Shown here: positions 8,720 to 17,879 of the stretch, in pieces
Layout: the number at the start of each line of letters is the position of its first letter
Position numbering within the stretch: position 1 is the stretch's first letter
NCBI GenBank assembly: GCA_938088195.1
Contig: CALKEO010000037.1
Location: 19,667 to 83,666, forward strand
DNA: 64,000 nucleotides
Direction: 5' to 3'
DNA from: an uncultured Flavobacteriaceae bacterium
Lineage (GTDB): Bacteria; Bacteroidota; Bacteroidia; Flavobacteriales; Flavobacteriaceae
Made by a program: the position numbers and the translations under genes
The notes under the pieces: model-generated
The model's input: only the letters and a program-made list of their open reading frames with translations
Database searches by the model: none
Told to the model about the DNA's origin: nothing

Positions 8720-9763
8720 TTGAGTCAAAAAAAAAATAAAATAAAATTTACTAAGCTTTCAGATTTAGGTGAGTTCGAAGTAATTAATCATATTACAAAA
8801 GACTTTAAACTAAAAAACCAATCTTCTATAATAGGAATTGGTGATGATGCTGCATTAATGGACTTTGGGAAAAAACAAGTTCTGATTTCTAGTGATATGT
8901 TAGTTGAGGGGGTTCACTTTAACTTAAGTTATGTTCCATTAAAACATTTAGGATATAAAGCAGTTGTTTCTAATCTTTCAGACATCTATTCAATGAACGG
9001 GTTATGCACGCAAATAACTGTAAATATTGCTGTATCCAACAGATTTAATTTAGAATCTTTAGATGAGCTGTATTTTGGTATTAATGCAGCCTGTAAAAAA
9101 TTTAACGTTGACTTGGTAGGGGGTGATACAACTAGTTCAAATAAAGGATTGATTATTAGTATTTCTGCTTTGGGGTCTATTAATTCTAATTCAATTGTAA
9201 AAAGGTCAGGAGCTAAGTTAAATGATTTAATAGTAGTTAGCGGAGATTTAGGTAGCGCATATATGGGACTTCAAGTTTTGGAGAGAGAAAAAGAAGTTTT
9301 TAAGGTTAATCCAGGAAATCAGCCAGATTTATCAAAATACAAATATTTGATTCAAAGACAATTAAAACCCGAAGCTAGAAAAGACATCATTGACTTTTTT
9401 GATGAAATAAAACTTACTCCTAGCTCAATGATTGATATTAGTGACGGGCTATCTTCTGAAATAAAACATCTTTGTAAGATGTCCAATGTTGGATGTGATA
9501 TTTATGAGGATAAAATCCCTATGAGCGACGAATTATTATCTACGTGTGAGGAATTTAACCTTAATTCAACAACTATAGCCTTAAGTGGTGGAGAAGATTA
9601 TGAATTATTATTCACAATAAACCAAAAAGATTTTGATAAGGTTAAAAACAGCTCTGATTTATCCGTTATAGGGCATATTAGTAACGCTAAAAATGGTGTT
9701 AATTTAGTGACAAAAGCAAATCAAAAAATACCAATCACTTCTCAAGGCTGGAATTCATTTTGA
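8720..9763 (+). CDS. thiL: Thiamine-monophosphate kinase ThiL
   Basis: ThiL phosphorylates thiamine monophosphate to thiamine diphosphate. The 347-residue protein has the family motifs GIGDDAA (about residue 41), SSDMLVEGVHF (about 57), GGDTT (about 134) and IDISDGLSSE (about 238), which bind Mg-ATP. I see no in-frame ATG that keeps the conserved N-terminus, so the TTG at 8720, just after a -7 box, is the best start. The 3' end overlaps the convergent aminopeptidase gene by 9 bp. No other thiamine gene is nearby. Confidence 0.93.
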   Translation: MSQKKNKIKFTKLSDLGEFEVINHITKDFKLKNQSSIIGIGDDAALMDFGKKQVLISSDMLVEGVHFNLSYVPLKHLGYKAVVSNLSDIYSMNGLCTQITVNIAVSNRFNLESLDELYFGINAACKKFNVDLVGGDTTSSNKGLIISISALGSINSNSIVKRSGAKLNDLIVVSGDLGSAYMGLQVLEREKEVFKVNPGNQPDLSKYKYLIQRQLKPEARKDIIDFFDEIKLTPSSMIDISDGLSSEIKHLCKMSNVGCDIYEDKIPMSDELLSTCEEFNLNSTTIALSGGEDYELLFTINQKDFDKVKNSSDLSVIGHISNAKNGVNLVTKANQKIPITSQGWNSF

Positions 9764-11050
9764 ATTCATAAGTGATTCGATTTCTTCAATTTCAATCGGT
9801 ATATTATTCATCAAATTAATAGGATCTCCATTTTTTTGTACCACTACATCATCCTCTAGTCTAATGCCAAACCCTTCTTTTTTTATATAAATCCCGGGTT
9901 CAACTGTAAAAACATTATTAGCTTGAACAGGAAGGTTTATATCTCCGTAATCATGAGTGTCCAAACCTAAGTGATGTGAAGTCCCATGGGTAAAATATTT
10001 TTTAAATGCAGGATTTGATTTTGTTTGATTTTGAATGTCATGTTTGTCAAGTAATCTAAGGTTAAGTAATTCTGAGGTCATTATTTTACCAACTTCTAAG
10101 TGGTGTTCTTTCCATAAAATTCCTGGTTTCAATAATTTAGTTGCCTCTTTTTTAACTTTCAAAACTGATTTATAAACTTCTTTTTGTCTTTTAGAAAATT
10201 TTCCAGAAACTGGAATTGTTCTAGTCATATCGCTTGAATAGTTTGCATATTCTGCACCAACGTCTAACAAAATTACATCTCCTTCTTTACATTGATTATT
10301 ATTTTGAATATAATGTAGAATATTGGAATTTTTTCCTGAAGCAATAATTGGTTGATAAGCAAATTTTCGAGATCTATTTTTTAAAAATTCGTGAGCAAAT
10401 TCTGCTTCAATTTCATACTCCCAAACACCTGGCTTGATAAAATTGAGAATTCGTCTAAACCCTTTTTCTGTAATGTCACAAGCCTTTTTTATTAAATCAA
10501 TTTCAATTGAGCTTTTTACTGCTCTTATCTGCTGCAAAATGGGATTACTTCTTTCAATATTTTTATTTGGAAATTTATTTTGAATCCATTGATTAAATCT
10601 AGCTTCTCTTGTTTCGGTAACTACTTTTGCTCTGTAATGTTCATTAGTATTTATGTAGAAATTTTCCACTGAAGGCAAGGTTTTTTTAACTATTTTTTCT
10701 AAGTCATTTAACCACTTTATATTTTCTATCCCAGAAAAGTCGAAAGCTTTTTTTTCATTCAATTTTTCCCCCTCCCAATGAGTCAATGTTTCGTTTGGTT
10801 TTATTAAAAATAATATTTCTTGGTTGTTTGAATTGCCATCGCTTTTAAAAAGCATTAATACACTTTCTTCTTGATCAATCCCAGAAAGGTAAAAAAGATC
10901 TCTGTGTTGTTCAAAAGGCAGTGTGGTGTCTGCGCTTACTGGATACAAATCATTTGAATTAAAAAAAGCAACACTATTTGGCTTCATTTTTTCAAAAAAT
11001 TTTTTTCGATTGTCAATAAATAATGATTTGTTGATTTTGGAATATTTCAT
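9755..11050 (-). CDS. pepP: Aminopeptidase P family protein (Xaa-Pro aminopeptidase)
   Basis: This is an M24-family metallopeptidase that removes N-terminal residues preceding proline. The 431-residue protein has an N-terminal AMP_N domain (about 1-140) and a C-terminal pita-bread fold. Metal ligands can be seen: the two aspartates in LLDVGAEYANYSSDMTRT, the histidine in THGTSHHLGLDTHD, and the glutamates in FTVEPGIY and GIRLEDD. The length is normal for bacterial PepP. It has its own -7 box upstream and converges on thiL. Confidence 0.92.
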   Translation of the reverse strand: MKYSKINKSLFIDNRKKFFEKMKPNSVAFFNSNDLYPVSADTTLPFEQHRDLFYLSGIDQEESVLMLFKSDGNSNNQEILFLIKPNETLTHWEGEKLNEKKAFDFSGIENIKWLNDLEKIVKKTLPSVENFYINTNEHYRAKVVTETREARFNQWIQNKFPNKNIERSNPILQQIRAVKSSIEIDLIKKACDITEKGFRRILNFIKPGVWEYEIEAEFAHEFLKNRSRKFAYQPIIASGKNSNILHYIQNNNQCKEGDVILLDVGAEYANYSSDMTRTIPVSGKFSKRQKEVYKSVLKVKKEATKLLKPGILWKEHHLEVGKIMTSELLNLRLLDKHDIQNQTKSNPAFKKYFTHGTSHHLGLDTHDYGDINLPVQANNVFTVEPGIYIKKEGFGIRLEDDVVVQKNGDPINLMNNIPIEIEEIESLMNSK

Positions 11051-11070
11051 TTTAAAATCCTATTAAAATT

Positions 11071-11078
11071 CAAAAATA
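11071..11078 (-). promoter_or_regulatory. Promoter -7 box of pepP
   Basis: On the minus strand this reads TATTTTTG, an exact TAnnTTTG match, 20 bases before the pepP ATG. A TTTG lies 15 bases further upstream, which is shorter than the usual spacing. The region is shared with the divergent gene at 11107. Confidence 0.5.
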
Positions 11079-11106
11079 GTATATTTAATTAATCAAAATT
11101 ACCCTT

Positions 11107-13941
11107 ATGAATAAGTTACTAAAGTTTTTTATTATAATTTTTCCTTTTATTGTATTATCTCAATCAATCACAACATCAAATGATGTTCTTAAGGGTCTAG
11201 ATTTTCAAAATAAATTAATTGATAAATCAATTATAAAAAAGATAAAATTTGAAAACATAGGCCCTAGTATAATGAGTGGAAGAGTTTCCGATATTGAGGT
11301 AAACCCTAAAAATTCAAACGAATTTTATGTAGCATATGCTTCTGGTGGACTTTGGCACACTATAAATAATGGTAACACATTTAAATCCGTGTTTGATAAT
11401 GCTAATACTCAAAATATTGGAGATTTTGACGTAGACTGGATGAATAGAATTTTAATCGTTGGTACTGGAGAAAACAATTCCTCAAGATCTTCATATGCAG
11501 GAATTGGCATTTTAAAATCCATTGATAATGGTAAAAATTGGATTAATATTGGGCTTACAGATTCTCATCACATTGGAAAAGTAAGGATTAACCCTCAAAA
11601 CAGTAAAGAAATAGTTGTTGGGGTAATTGGACATTTGTACTCCAAAAATTCTCAAAGAGGAATTTTTAAAACAAATGATGGAGGAAAAACTTGGAATAAA
11701 ACTCTTTTTATTGACAATGAAACGGGTATTATTGATTTAGATATTGACCCTAATAATTTTAATATTCAATTTGCAAGCTCATGGCAAAGGGATCGAACTC
11801 CTTGGAATTTTAACGGAAATGGTGACAAATCAGGAATCTATAAATCTATGGATGGAGGAGAAAATTGGACATTAATTACCAACGAGGGAAGTGGTTTTCC
11901 CAAACATGAAGGCGTTGGAAGGATTGGAGTCTCTGTATTTGACGAAAATATTATTTATGCGATTATTGATAATCAATCAAGAAGGCCTAAAGAAAAAATC
12001 AAATCAAAACAAAAAGGTCTTGATAAAATGATTTTCGAAAACCTGTCCTTGAACGAATTTGAAGATTTGAATGATTTAGATTTAAACCAGTTTTTGAAAG
12101 CTAATGGATTTCCAAAAAAATATGATGCAAAAAAAGTGAAAGAATTAGTTGAATCCAGAGAAATATTACCAATCGATTTAAAACTTTTTTTGGAGGATGC
12201 TAATACAGTTATGTTTGAAACTCCAATAATTGGAGCAGAAGTTTATAGAAGCAATGATGGAGGGGTTAATTGGATAAAGAAAAACGATGATTATCTTGGA
12301 AGCCTATACAATACTTATGGGTACTATTTTGGAAGAATCCATGTGTCACCATCCAACAAAGACCACGTATACATATATGGTGTCCCAATTTTAAAGTCGA
12401 CAGACGGGGGAGTTAGTTATAAGTCGATTGATTATGAAAATGTTCACGTTGATCATCATGATTTGTGGATAAACCCAAATGATCCCAATCACTTGATAAA
12501 TGGAAATGATGGGGGAGTTAACTTAAGTTATGATGGAGGTGACAATTGGTTTAAATTAAATCAGCCAAGCGTGGGTCAGTTTTATGCTATTAATGTAGAC
12601 TATAATAAACCATATAATGTGTACGGAGGACTTCAGGATAATGGTGTTTGGATGGCTAAAAACAATTCAAAGGAAAGTTTGAAATGGCATCAAACGGGAC
12701 AAAATAATTGGAAATCTATAATGGGTGGAGATGGAATGCAAATTCAAATTGATAGACGCGATTCAAATATTATTTATACAGGCTCTCAATTTGGAGTATA
12801 CTATAGAATTGATAATAATACCAATAAGAGATTCTTTATTAAGCCTAAACATGACTTGGGAGAACAAAAATTAAGATTCAATTGGCAAAGTCCCATACTG
12901 CTATCCCCTCACAATCAAGACATCCTGTATTTTGGTAGTAATAAATTACATATTTCTTTAAATAAAGGAGATCAATGGTCCTTTAGTTCAAAAGATTTGA
13001 CCAAAGGCATAAAAAAAGGAAATGTTCCTTATGGTACGTTAACCGCAATAGATGAATCGATATTTAAATTTGGAAAATTGGTTGTTGGATCTGATGATGG
13101 CTTAATTAATTTAAGTAATGATGGTGGGAATACATGGAAATTAATTTCTAATCAGTTGCCTCAAAACCTATGGGTTAGTCGAGTTATTTTTTCTAAACAT
13201 AATAGAGAAAGAATTTACGTATCCCTAAACGGCTATAGATATGACGACTTTAACAGCTACTTTTATGTAAGTAACGATAATGGAAATAGTTGGACATCTC
13301 TGAGTAAAAATCTTCCTATATCTTCAGTTAATGTTATTAAAGAGGACCCAAACTATGAGGAACTATTATATATAGGAACAGACAATGGAAGTTATATGAG
13401 TTTTGATATGGGGATTAATTGGCATCCTTTTGTTGAGGGTTTAAATAAAGTTGCGGTTCATGATATTGTTATTCAGAACGAAGAAAACGATTTATTGTTA
13501 GGTACTCATGGAAGATCTATTTATAAAACAGATTTATCTATTATTTACAATTATTTAGAAAATATTAATAATAGTAAAAATGGAATTGTTTTTAAATTAG
13601 ATGATTTGACTCAATGCTTTAGTTGTGGTTCCAAAAGAAATAGTTGGGATCAATATATTGACAAGAAATTAAAAGTTACAGTCTTTTCTAAAGATAAACA
13701 AAGCACGAATGTTATTTTATTTGAAAATGATATAAAAATATTGGATTTAAAAATCAACCTGGAAATTGGTTTTCAAGATATTGAATTAGACACATATTAT
13801 TCTCAAAAAACTCTGAAATCCATCCTTAATAAAAACAAGAATAAAAAATTAAAGTTAACAGAAAGCGGGAAATATTATTTTAGAAATGGAAAATATGTGC
13901 TCAAAATTGGAGATTATTCAGAATCATTCCAAATTAAATAA
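11107..13941 (+). CDS. Secreted BNR/Asp-box (VPS10/sortilin-like) beta-propeller protein
   Basis: The 944-residue protein starts with a signal peptide (MNKLLKFFIIIFPFIVLSQ). It then shows many Asp-box repeats of the form S-x-D-x-G-x-x-W, for example SIDNGKNW, SMDGGENW, SNDGGVNW and SNDGGNTW, which mark a multi-bladed propeller like that of VPS10/sortilin and of proteins often labelled glycosyl hydrolase. A helical insert near residues 300-375 interrupts the repeats, and a smaller C-terminal beta domain follows. I see no T9SS sorting tail. The substrate is unknown and the glycosidase label is not supported by any catalytic motif I can see. Confidence 0.8.
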   Translation: MNKLLKFFIIIFPFIVLSQSITTSNDVLKGLDFQNKLIDKSIIKKIKFENIGPSIMSGRVSDIEVNPKNSNEFYVAYASGGLWHTINNGNTFKSVFDNANTQNIGDFDVDWMNRILIVGTGENNSSRSSYAGIGILKSIDNGKNWINIGLTDSHHIGKVRINPQNSKEIVVGVIGHLYSKNSQRGIFKTNDGGKTWNKTLFIDNETGIIDLDIDPNNFNIQFASSWQRDRTPWNFNGNGDKSGIYKSMDGGENWTLITNEGSGFPKHEGVGRIGVSVFDENIIYAIIDNQSRRPKEKIKSKQKGLDKMIFENLSLNEFEDLNDLDLNQFLKANGFPKKYDAKKVKELVESREILPIDLKLFLEDANTVMFETPIIGAEVYRSNDGGVNWIKKNDDYLGSLYNTYGYYFGRIHVSPSNKDHVYIYGVPILKSTDGGVSYKSIDYENVHVDHHDLWINPNDPNHLINGNDGGVNLSYDGGDNWFKLNQPSVGQFYAINVDYNKPYNVYGGLQDNGVWMAKNNSKESLKWHQTGQNNWKSIMGGDGMQIQIDRRDSNIIYTGSQFGVYYRIDNNTNKRFFIKPKHDLGEQKLRFNWQSPILLSPHNQDILYFGSNKLHISLNKGDQWSFSSKDLTKGIKKGNVPYGTLTAIDESIFKFGKLVVGSDDGLINLSNDGGNTWKLISNQLPQNLWVSRVIFSKHNRERIYVSLNGYRYDDFNSYFYVSNDNGNSWTSLSKNLPISSVNVIKEDPNYEELLYIGTDNGSYMSFDMGINWHPFVEGLNKVAVHDIVIQNEENDLLLGTHGRSIYKTDLSIIYNYLENINNSKNGIVFKLDDLTQCFSCGSKRNSWDQYIDKKLKVTVFSKDKQSTNVILFENDIKILDLKINLEIGFQDIELDTYYSQKTLKSILNKNKNKKLKLTESGKYYFRNGKYVLKIGDYSESFQIK

Positions 13942-13952
13942 TTTCTTCTATT

Positions 13953-13987
13953 TTTGTGTAATAGTAACACTTCTTGAATTAAATTTG
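13953..13987 (+). promoter_or_regulatory. Promoter region of sdhC with direct repeats
   Basis: The -7 box TAAATTTG (13980-13987) matches TAnnTTTG, and a TTTG stands 23 bases upstream (13953-13956), slightly wide for a -33 box. The 7-mer GTAACAC occurs twice, at 13964-13970 and 13987-13993, so the copies flank the -7 box 23 bp apart. That is a plausible site for a regulator, although no factor is known. Another TAnnTTTG match (TATTTTTG) lies at 13949-13956. Confidence 0.55.
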
Positions 13988-14020
13988 TAACACGAAAAAC
14001 ACCAATTTATTTAAATTAAA

Positions 14021-14692
14021 ATGGGTATTAAATTAGATTCTTCAATATTACGTAAAGTAGCAATGGCTCTATCCGGACTGTTTCTAATAATTTTTTTAAC
14101 TCAACATTTTATAATAAACATAACCTCTGTTTTTAGTTCTGAAATTTTTAATATGTTTTCTCATTTCATGGGGAATAACTTCATAGTACAATTTATCGCT
14201 CAACCAATTTTAATTTTTGGAGTTTTATTTCATTTTATAATGGGATTTTATTTGGAATTGCAAAATAGATCAGCCAGAAATGTTAAATATGTTAAATTTA
14301 AAGGCGGAGCAAACTCCTCATGGATTTCTAGAAATATGATAATTTCAGGCCTTGTTGTTTTGGCCTTTTTAGGACTTCATTTTTATGATTTTTGGATTCC
14401 AGAAATGAAATATAAGTATGTTGATATTTTAGCTGAAAATCCTTTTAGGTACTATGATGAATTAGTTCATAAATTCAATGATCCAATTAAGGTCGTTTTA
14501 TATTGTATTTCTTTTTTCTTTTTAGCACTTCATTTGTTGCATGGTTTTTCCTCCTCATTTAAATCTTTAGGAACAGACAGTAAATATTCTAATTCAATTA
14601 ATATGATAACAAAAATTTACGCTATCGGAATTCCCTTAGGCTTTTGTTTTATAGCAATTTATCACTTAATTGGAAATTTTGTAACACATTAA
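14021..14692 (+). CDS. sdhC: Succinate dehydrogenase cytochrome b558 subunit SdhC
   Basis: SdhC anchors succinate dehydrogenase in the membrane and carries haem b and the quinone site. The 223-residue protein has five hydrophobic segments (about residues 13-33, 60-78, 107-127, 162-180 and 200-220), as in the single-anchor b558 type. Likely haem-ligand histidines lie in the helices, for example in TQHFIIN, LFHFIMG, GLHFYDF, ALHLLHG and IYHLIG. It has its own promoter and is separated from sdhA by 113 bp plus the unusual sdhA extension, whereas these genes are normally close together. Confidence 0.93.
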   Translation: MGIKLDSSILRKVAMALSGLFLIIFLTQHFIINITSVFSSEIFNMFSHFMGNNFIVQFIAQPILIFGVLFHFIMGFYLELQNRSARNVKYVKFKGGANSSWISRNMIISGLVVLAFLGLHFYDFWIPEMKYKYVDILAENPFRYYDELVHKFNDPIKVVLYCISFFFLALHLLHGFSSSFKSLGTDSKYSNSINMITKIYAIGIPLGFCFIAIYHLIGNFVTH

Positions 14693-14784
14693 AATGAAAA
14701 ATTTTTTAAATCATTCTCATTTTATTTTTAAGAGGAAAATTTTACTATTATGTGTTATTTTATTTTCATTTTGCACTAAACTTT

Positions 14785-14792
14785 TATCTTTG
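14785..14792 (+). promoter_or_regulatory. Promoter -7 box in front of the extended sdhA frame
   Basis: TATCTTTG is an exact TAnnTTTG match and ends 13 bases before the ATG at 14806. Its placement indicates that transcription starts just ahead of the extension, so the extension is probably at least transcribed at its full length. No -33 TTTG stands at the usual distance. Confidence 0.55.
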
Positions 14793-14805
14793 TAAAACTA
14801 TTATT

Positions 14806-15105
14806 ATGAATCGAATTACGTATTCTTTAAATTATAGAAAGCCCAAAGATCAATATAAAGCTAGTGATGAATTAACAGTATGTTTGAGATATTTCCACAA
14901 GAATAACCCTAAAGGAAAAGGAAAAATTATTAAAAAAAGTACTGGAATTAAATGTAAATTATCAGATTGGGATTCGGACTGGCATAAAAATCCAAATCGT
15001 TATCCTATAAAATCTTCTGATAAATTTTCGATAAAAAAAAATAAACTTTTGAATGAAAAAGTAATTAATTTTAAGTCCTTCTTAAAAAAAGATTCCCAGT
15101 TTGAA
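14806..15105 (+). other. In-frame N-terminal extension of SdhA resembling a tyrosine-recombinase arm-binding domain
   Basis: These 100 residues have no counterpart in ordinary SdhA. They contain [10 protein letters not shown], then a basic linker, then [19 protein letters not shown], then a helix with [17 protein letters not shown]. This order (beta strand, basic turn, strand with K-S-T-G-I, then x-x-W-D, then a helix of the N-x-x-L type) is the pattern of the N-terminal arm DNA-binding domain of Bacteroidota phage-type integrases. No core-binding or catalytic recombinase domain follows; the frame runs into SdhA. It may be a true fusion, or a remnant of an inserted integrase gene. The family assignment is inference from pattern alone. 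Confidence 0.55.
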
Positions 15106-17118
15106 GTGAGTGATTCATTTGTATTAAGTTCAAATGAGCCCGACGGACCCTTAGCTCAAAAGTGGACCAACCATAAAAATAATATTCGTTTAGTAAGTCC
15201 AGCCAATAAACGTAGTATTGATGTTATTGTAGTTGGAACTGGGTTAGCCGGTGGTTCCGCTTCAGCAACTCTTGCAGAACTAGGTTATAACGTAAAGTCC
15301 TTTTGTTTTCAGGACTCCCCAAGAAGAGCACACTCTATCGCCGCTCAAGGAGGTATCAATGCTGCTAAGAATTATCAAGGGGACGGTGATTCGACCTTTC
15401 GACTCTTTTACGATACCGTCAAGGGAGGTGATTACAGATCCCGTGAATCTAACGTCTACAGGTTAGCAGAGGTTTCAGCAAATATTATTGATCAATGTGT
15501 CGCTCAAGGTGTTCCTTTTGCTAGAGAATATGGCGGTCTTCTCGATAACAGATCTTTTGGAGGTGTGTTAGTATCAAGGACTTTTTATGCTAAAGGTCAA
15601 ACGGGCCAACAGCTTTTGCTTGGTGCTTATTCCGCAATGAATCGACAAATTGCTAGAGGTAAAATACAAATGTTTAATAGACATGAAATGTTAGATGTTG
15701 TAAAGGTTGATGGTAAAGCCAGAGGAATTATTACTAGGAATCTTATCAACGGAAAAATTGAACGTCATTCTGCTCATGCTGTAGTTATCGCCTCAGGTGG
15801 CTATGGGAATTTATTTTTTCTATCAACTAATGCTATGGGCAGTAATGTTACTGCTTCTTGGAAAATACACAAAAAAGGAGCCTTTTTTGCAAACCCGTGT
15901 TTTACTCAAATTCACCCTACCTGTATTCCAGTTTCTGGAGATCATCAATCTAAATTGACTCTAATGTCAGAATCTTTAAGAAATGATGGTCGAATTTGGG
16001 TTCCAAAAGATAAAAATGATGCCAAAGCTATCCGAGATGGAAAAATTAAACCAACTGAACTTGACGAAAATAAAAGAGATTATTATTTAGAAAGAAGGTA
16101 TCCTGCTTTTGGAAATCTTGTTCCAAGAGATGTCGCGTCAAGAGCTGCTAAGGAAAGATGTGACGCTGGGTATGGTGTAAATAAAACTGGAGAAGCAGTT
16201 TATTTAGACTTTGAGGCTGCAATAATTAGATATGGAAAAGAAAAGGCCCATTTAAAAGGACTTAACGAGGATGATATTGAATTAGTTAAGGATTTGGGTA
16301 GAGAGGTTATCAAATCTAAATATGGGAATTTATTTCAGATGTATGAAAAAATTGTTGATCAAAACCCATATTTTACTCCCATGATGATATATCCTGCTGT
16401 TCACTATACAATGGGTGGAGTTTGGGTTGATTATAATCTAATGACTACCATTCCTGGTTGCTTTGCTATTGGAGAAGCTAATTTTTCCGACCATGGAGCC
16501 AATAGATTAGGAGCATCTGCGCTGATGCAAGGTTTAGCTGATGGATACTTTGTTCTCCCTTATACTATTGGAAATTATTTAGCAGATGATATTAGAACAG
16601 GACCGATTTCTACTGATCTTCCAGAATTTAATGAAGCTGAGGAATCCGTAAAATTAAAAATTAACACTCTATTAAAAAATAATGGATCAAAGACTGTCGA
16701 TTACTTCCACAAAATTTTAGGTAAAATAATTTGGAATAAATGTGGAATGTCACGAAATAAAAAAGAATTAAAAGAAGCTATCGTTGAAATAAAAAAATTA
16801 AGAGAGGATTTTTACAAAAATGTATATGTTCCTGGTACAAACGAATCTTTCAATGAACCATTAGCAAAAGCATTGAGAGTTGCAGACTTTTTAGAGCTTG
16901 GTGAGCTTTTTGCAAAAGATGCTTTAGAAAGAACCGAATCTTGTGGAGGACATTTCAGAGAAGAATCTCAAACACCAGAAGGTGAAGCCATGCGCGACGA
17001 TAAAAATTTTACTTTTGTTTCAGCTTGGGAATTCAAAGGTTCACCCAGCGAAGCTAAACTTCATAAAGAAAAATTATCATATGATAATATTGAATTAAAA
17101 ACCAGATCATACAAATAG
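14806..17118 (+). CDS. sdhA: Succinate dehydrogenase flavoprotein subunit SdhA, with an unusual N-terminal extension
   Basis: SdhA oxidises succinate to fumarate using covalent FAD. The core has the FAD-binding [12 protein letters not shown], the FAD-attachment segment [17 protein letters not shown], the substrate region [21 protein letters not shown] and the C-terminal [15 protein letters not shown]. From the ATG at 14806 the protein has 770 residues, about 100 more than usual. A GTG at 15106, in frame, would give a 670-residue protein of normal length, beginning close to where the family begins (about 15 residues before the GPLAQKW segment). Residues 1-100 are described separately. The ORF track start at 14752 lies upstream of the promoter box and is rejected. 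sdhB follows two bases after the stop. Confidence 0.93.
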   Translation: MNRITYSLNYRKPKDQYKASDELTVCLRYFHKNNPKGKGKIIKKSTGIKCKLSDWDSDWHKNPNRYPIKSSDKFSIKKNKLLNEKVINFKSFLKKDSQFEVSDSFVLSSNEPDGPLAQKWTNHKNNIRLVSPANKRSIDVIVVGTGLAGGSASATLAELGYNVKSFCFQDSPRRAHSIAAQGGINAAKNYQGDGDSTFRLFYDTVKGGDYRSRESNVYRLAEVSANIIDQCVAQGVPFAREYGGLLDNRSFGGVLVSRTFYAKGQTGQQLLLGAYSAMNRQIARGKIQMFNRHEMLDVVKVDGKARGIITRNLINGKIERHSAHAVVIASGGYGNLFFLSTNAMGSNVTASWKIHKKGAFFANPCFTQIHPTCIPVSGDHQSKLTLMSESLRNDGRIWVPKDKNDAKAIRDGKIKPTELDENKRDYYLERRYPAFGNLVPRDVASRAAKERCDAGYGVNKTGEAVYLDFEAAIIRYGKEKAHLKGLNEDDIELVKDLGREVIKSKYGNLFQMYEKIVDQNPYFTPMMIYPAVHYTMGGVWVDYNLMTTIPGCFAIGEANFSDHGANRLGASALMQGLADGYFVLPYTIGNYLADDIRTGPISTDLPEFNEAEESVKLKINTLLKNNGSKTVDYFHKILGKIIWNKCGMSRNKKELKEAIVEIKKLREDFYKNVYVPGTNESFNEPLAKALRVADFLELGELFAKDALERTESCGGHFREESQTPEGEAMRDDKNFTFVSAWEFKGSPSEAKLHKEKLSYDNIELKTRSYK

Positions 17119-17120
17119 CA

Positions 17121-17867
17121 ATGAAATTGAAATTAAAAATTTGGCGTCAAAAAAATTCAGATTCTAAAGGAAAAATGGTTACCTATGAAATTGAAAATAT
17201 TTCTCCAGACATGTCTTTCTTAGAAATGATGGATGTTCTTAACGAAGAATTAATGTCGAAGGGAGTTGACCCTGTAGCCTTTGATCATGATTGTAGAGAA
17301 GGAATTTGTGGATCTTGTTCAATGTTTATCAACGGAGAAGCTCATGGACCAGATCGATATGTAACTACGTGCCAATTACACATGAGAAAATTTAAAGATG
17401 GAGATACCATTTATATTGAACCTTTTAGGGCAAAAACTTTTCCAGTAATTAAAGATTTGGTTGTTGATAGAACCTCTTTTGACAGGATTCAGCATTCTGG
17501 AGGATATATTTCTGTAAATACCTCAGGAAATACTCAAGATGCTAATGCCATCCCTATTGAAAAAGTCAATGCAGATAAAGCATTTGATGCGGCTACTTGT
17601 ATTGGATGTGGAGCATGTGTGGCGACTTGTAAAAACTCAAGTGCAATGCTATTTGTTTCAGCAAAAGTTTCTCAATTTGCATTATTGCCCCAAGGTGAGG
17701 TTGAAGCCACTGACAGAGTTTTAAACATGGTCAAACAAATGGATGAAGAGGGTTTTGGAAATTGTACTAATACAGGTGCTTGTGAAGTAGAGTGTCCAAA
17801 AGGAATATCTTTAGATAATATTGCCAGGATGAATAGAGAATTGTTAAAAGCTCAGTTTAAAAAATAG
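17121..17867 (+). CDS. sdhB: Succinate dehydrogenase iron-sulfur subunit SdhB
   Basis: SdhB carries electrons from FAD to the quinone site through three Fe-S clusters. The 248-residue protein has the 2Fe-2S ligands in [16 protein letters not shown] plus the later CQLH, and two further cysteine groups, [11 protein letters not shown] and [14 protein letters not shown], for the 4Fe-4S and 3Fe-4S clusters. The pattern and length fit the b558-type enzymes of Bacteroidota. It starts two bases after sdhA and is surely cotranscribed with it. Confidence 0.96.
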   Translation: MKLKLKIWRQKNSDSKGKMVTYEIENISPDMSFLEMMDVLNEELMSKGVDPVAFDHDCREGICGSCSMFINGEAHGPDRYVTTCQLHMRKFKDGDTIYIEPFRAKTFPVIKDLVVDRTSFDRIQHSGGYISVNTSGNTQDANAIPIEKVNADKAFDAATCIGCGACVATCKNSSAMLFVSAKVSQFALLPQGEVEATDRVLNMVKQMDEEGFGNCTNTGACEVECPKGISLDNIARMNRELLKAQFKK

Positions 17868-17879
17868 TTTTAAGTCAAT

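Noticed and set aside
14752-14805. Upstream extension of the sdhA frame to 14752.
   Set aside because: The TATCTTTG promoter box lies inside it, so it would not be transcribed from that promoter.
15241-15660. Local rise in GC (about 47 percent per 60-base line in several lines, against about 25-33 percent in nearby lines) at the beginning of the SdhA core.
   Set aside because: It coincides with the most conserved FAD-binding part of the protein, and similar rises occur at other conserved segments such as near 16141. Protein constraint explains it without transfer.
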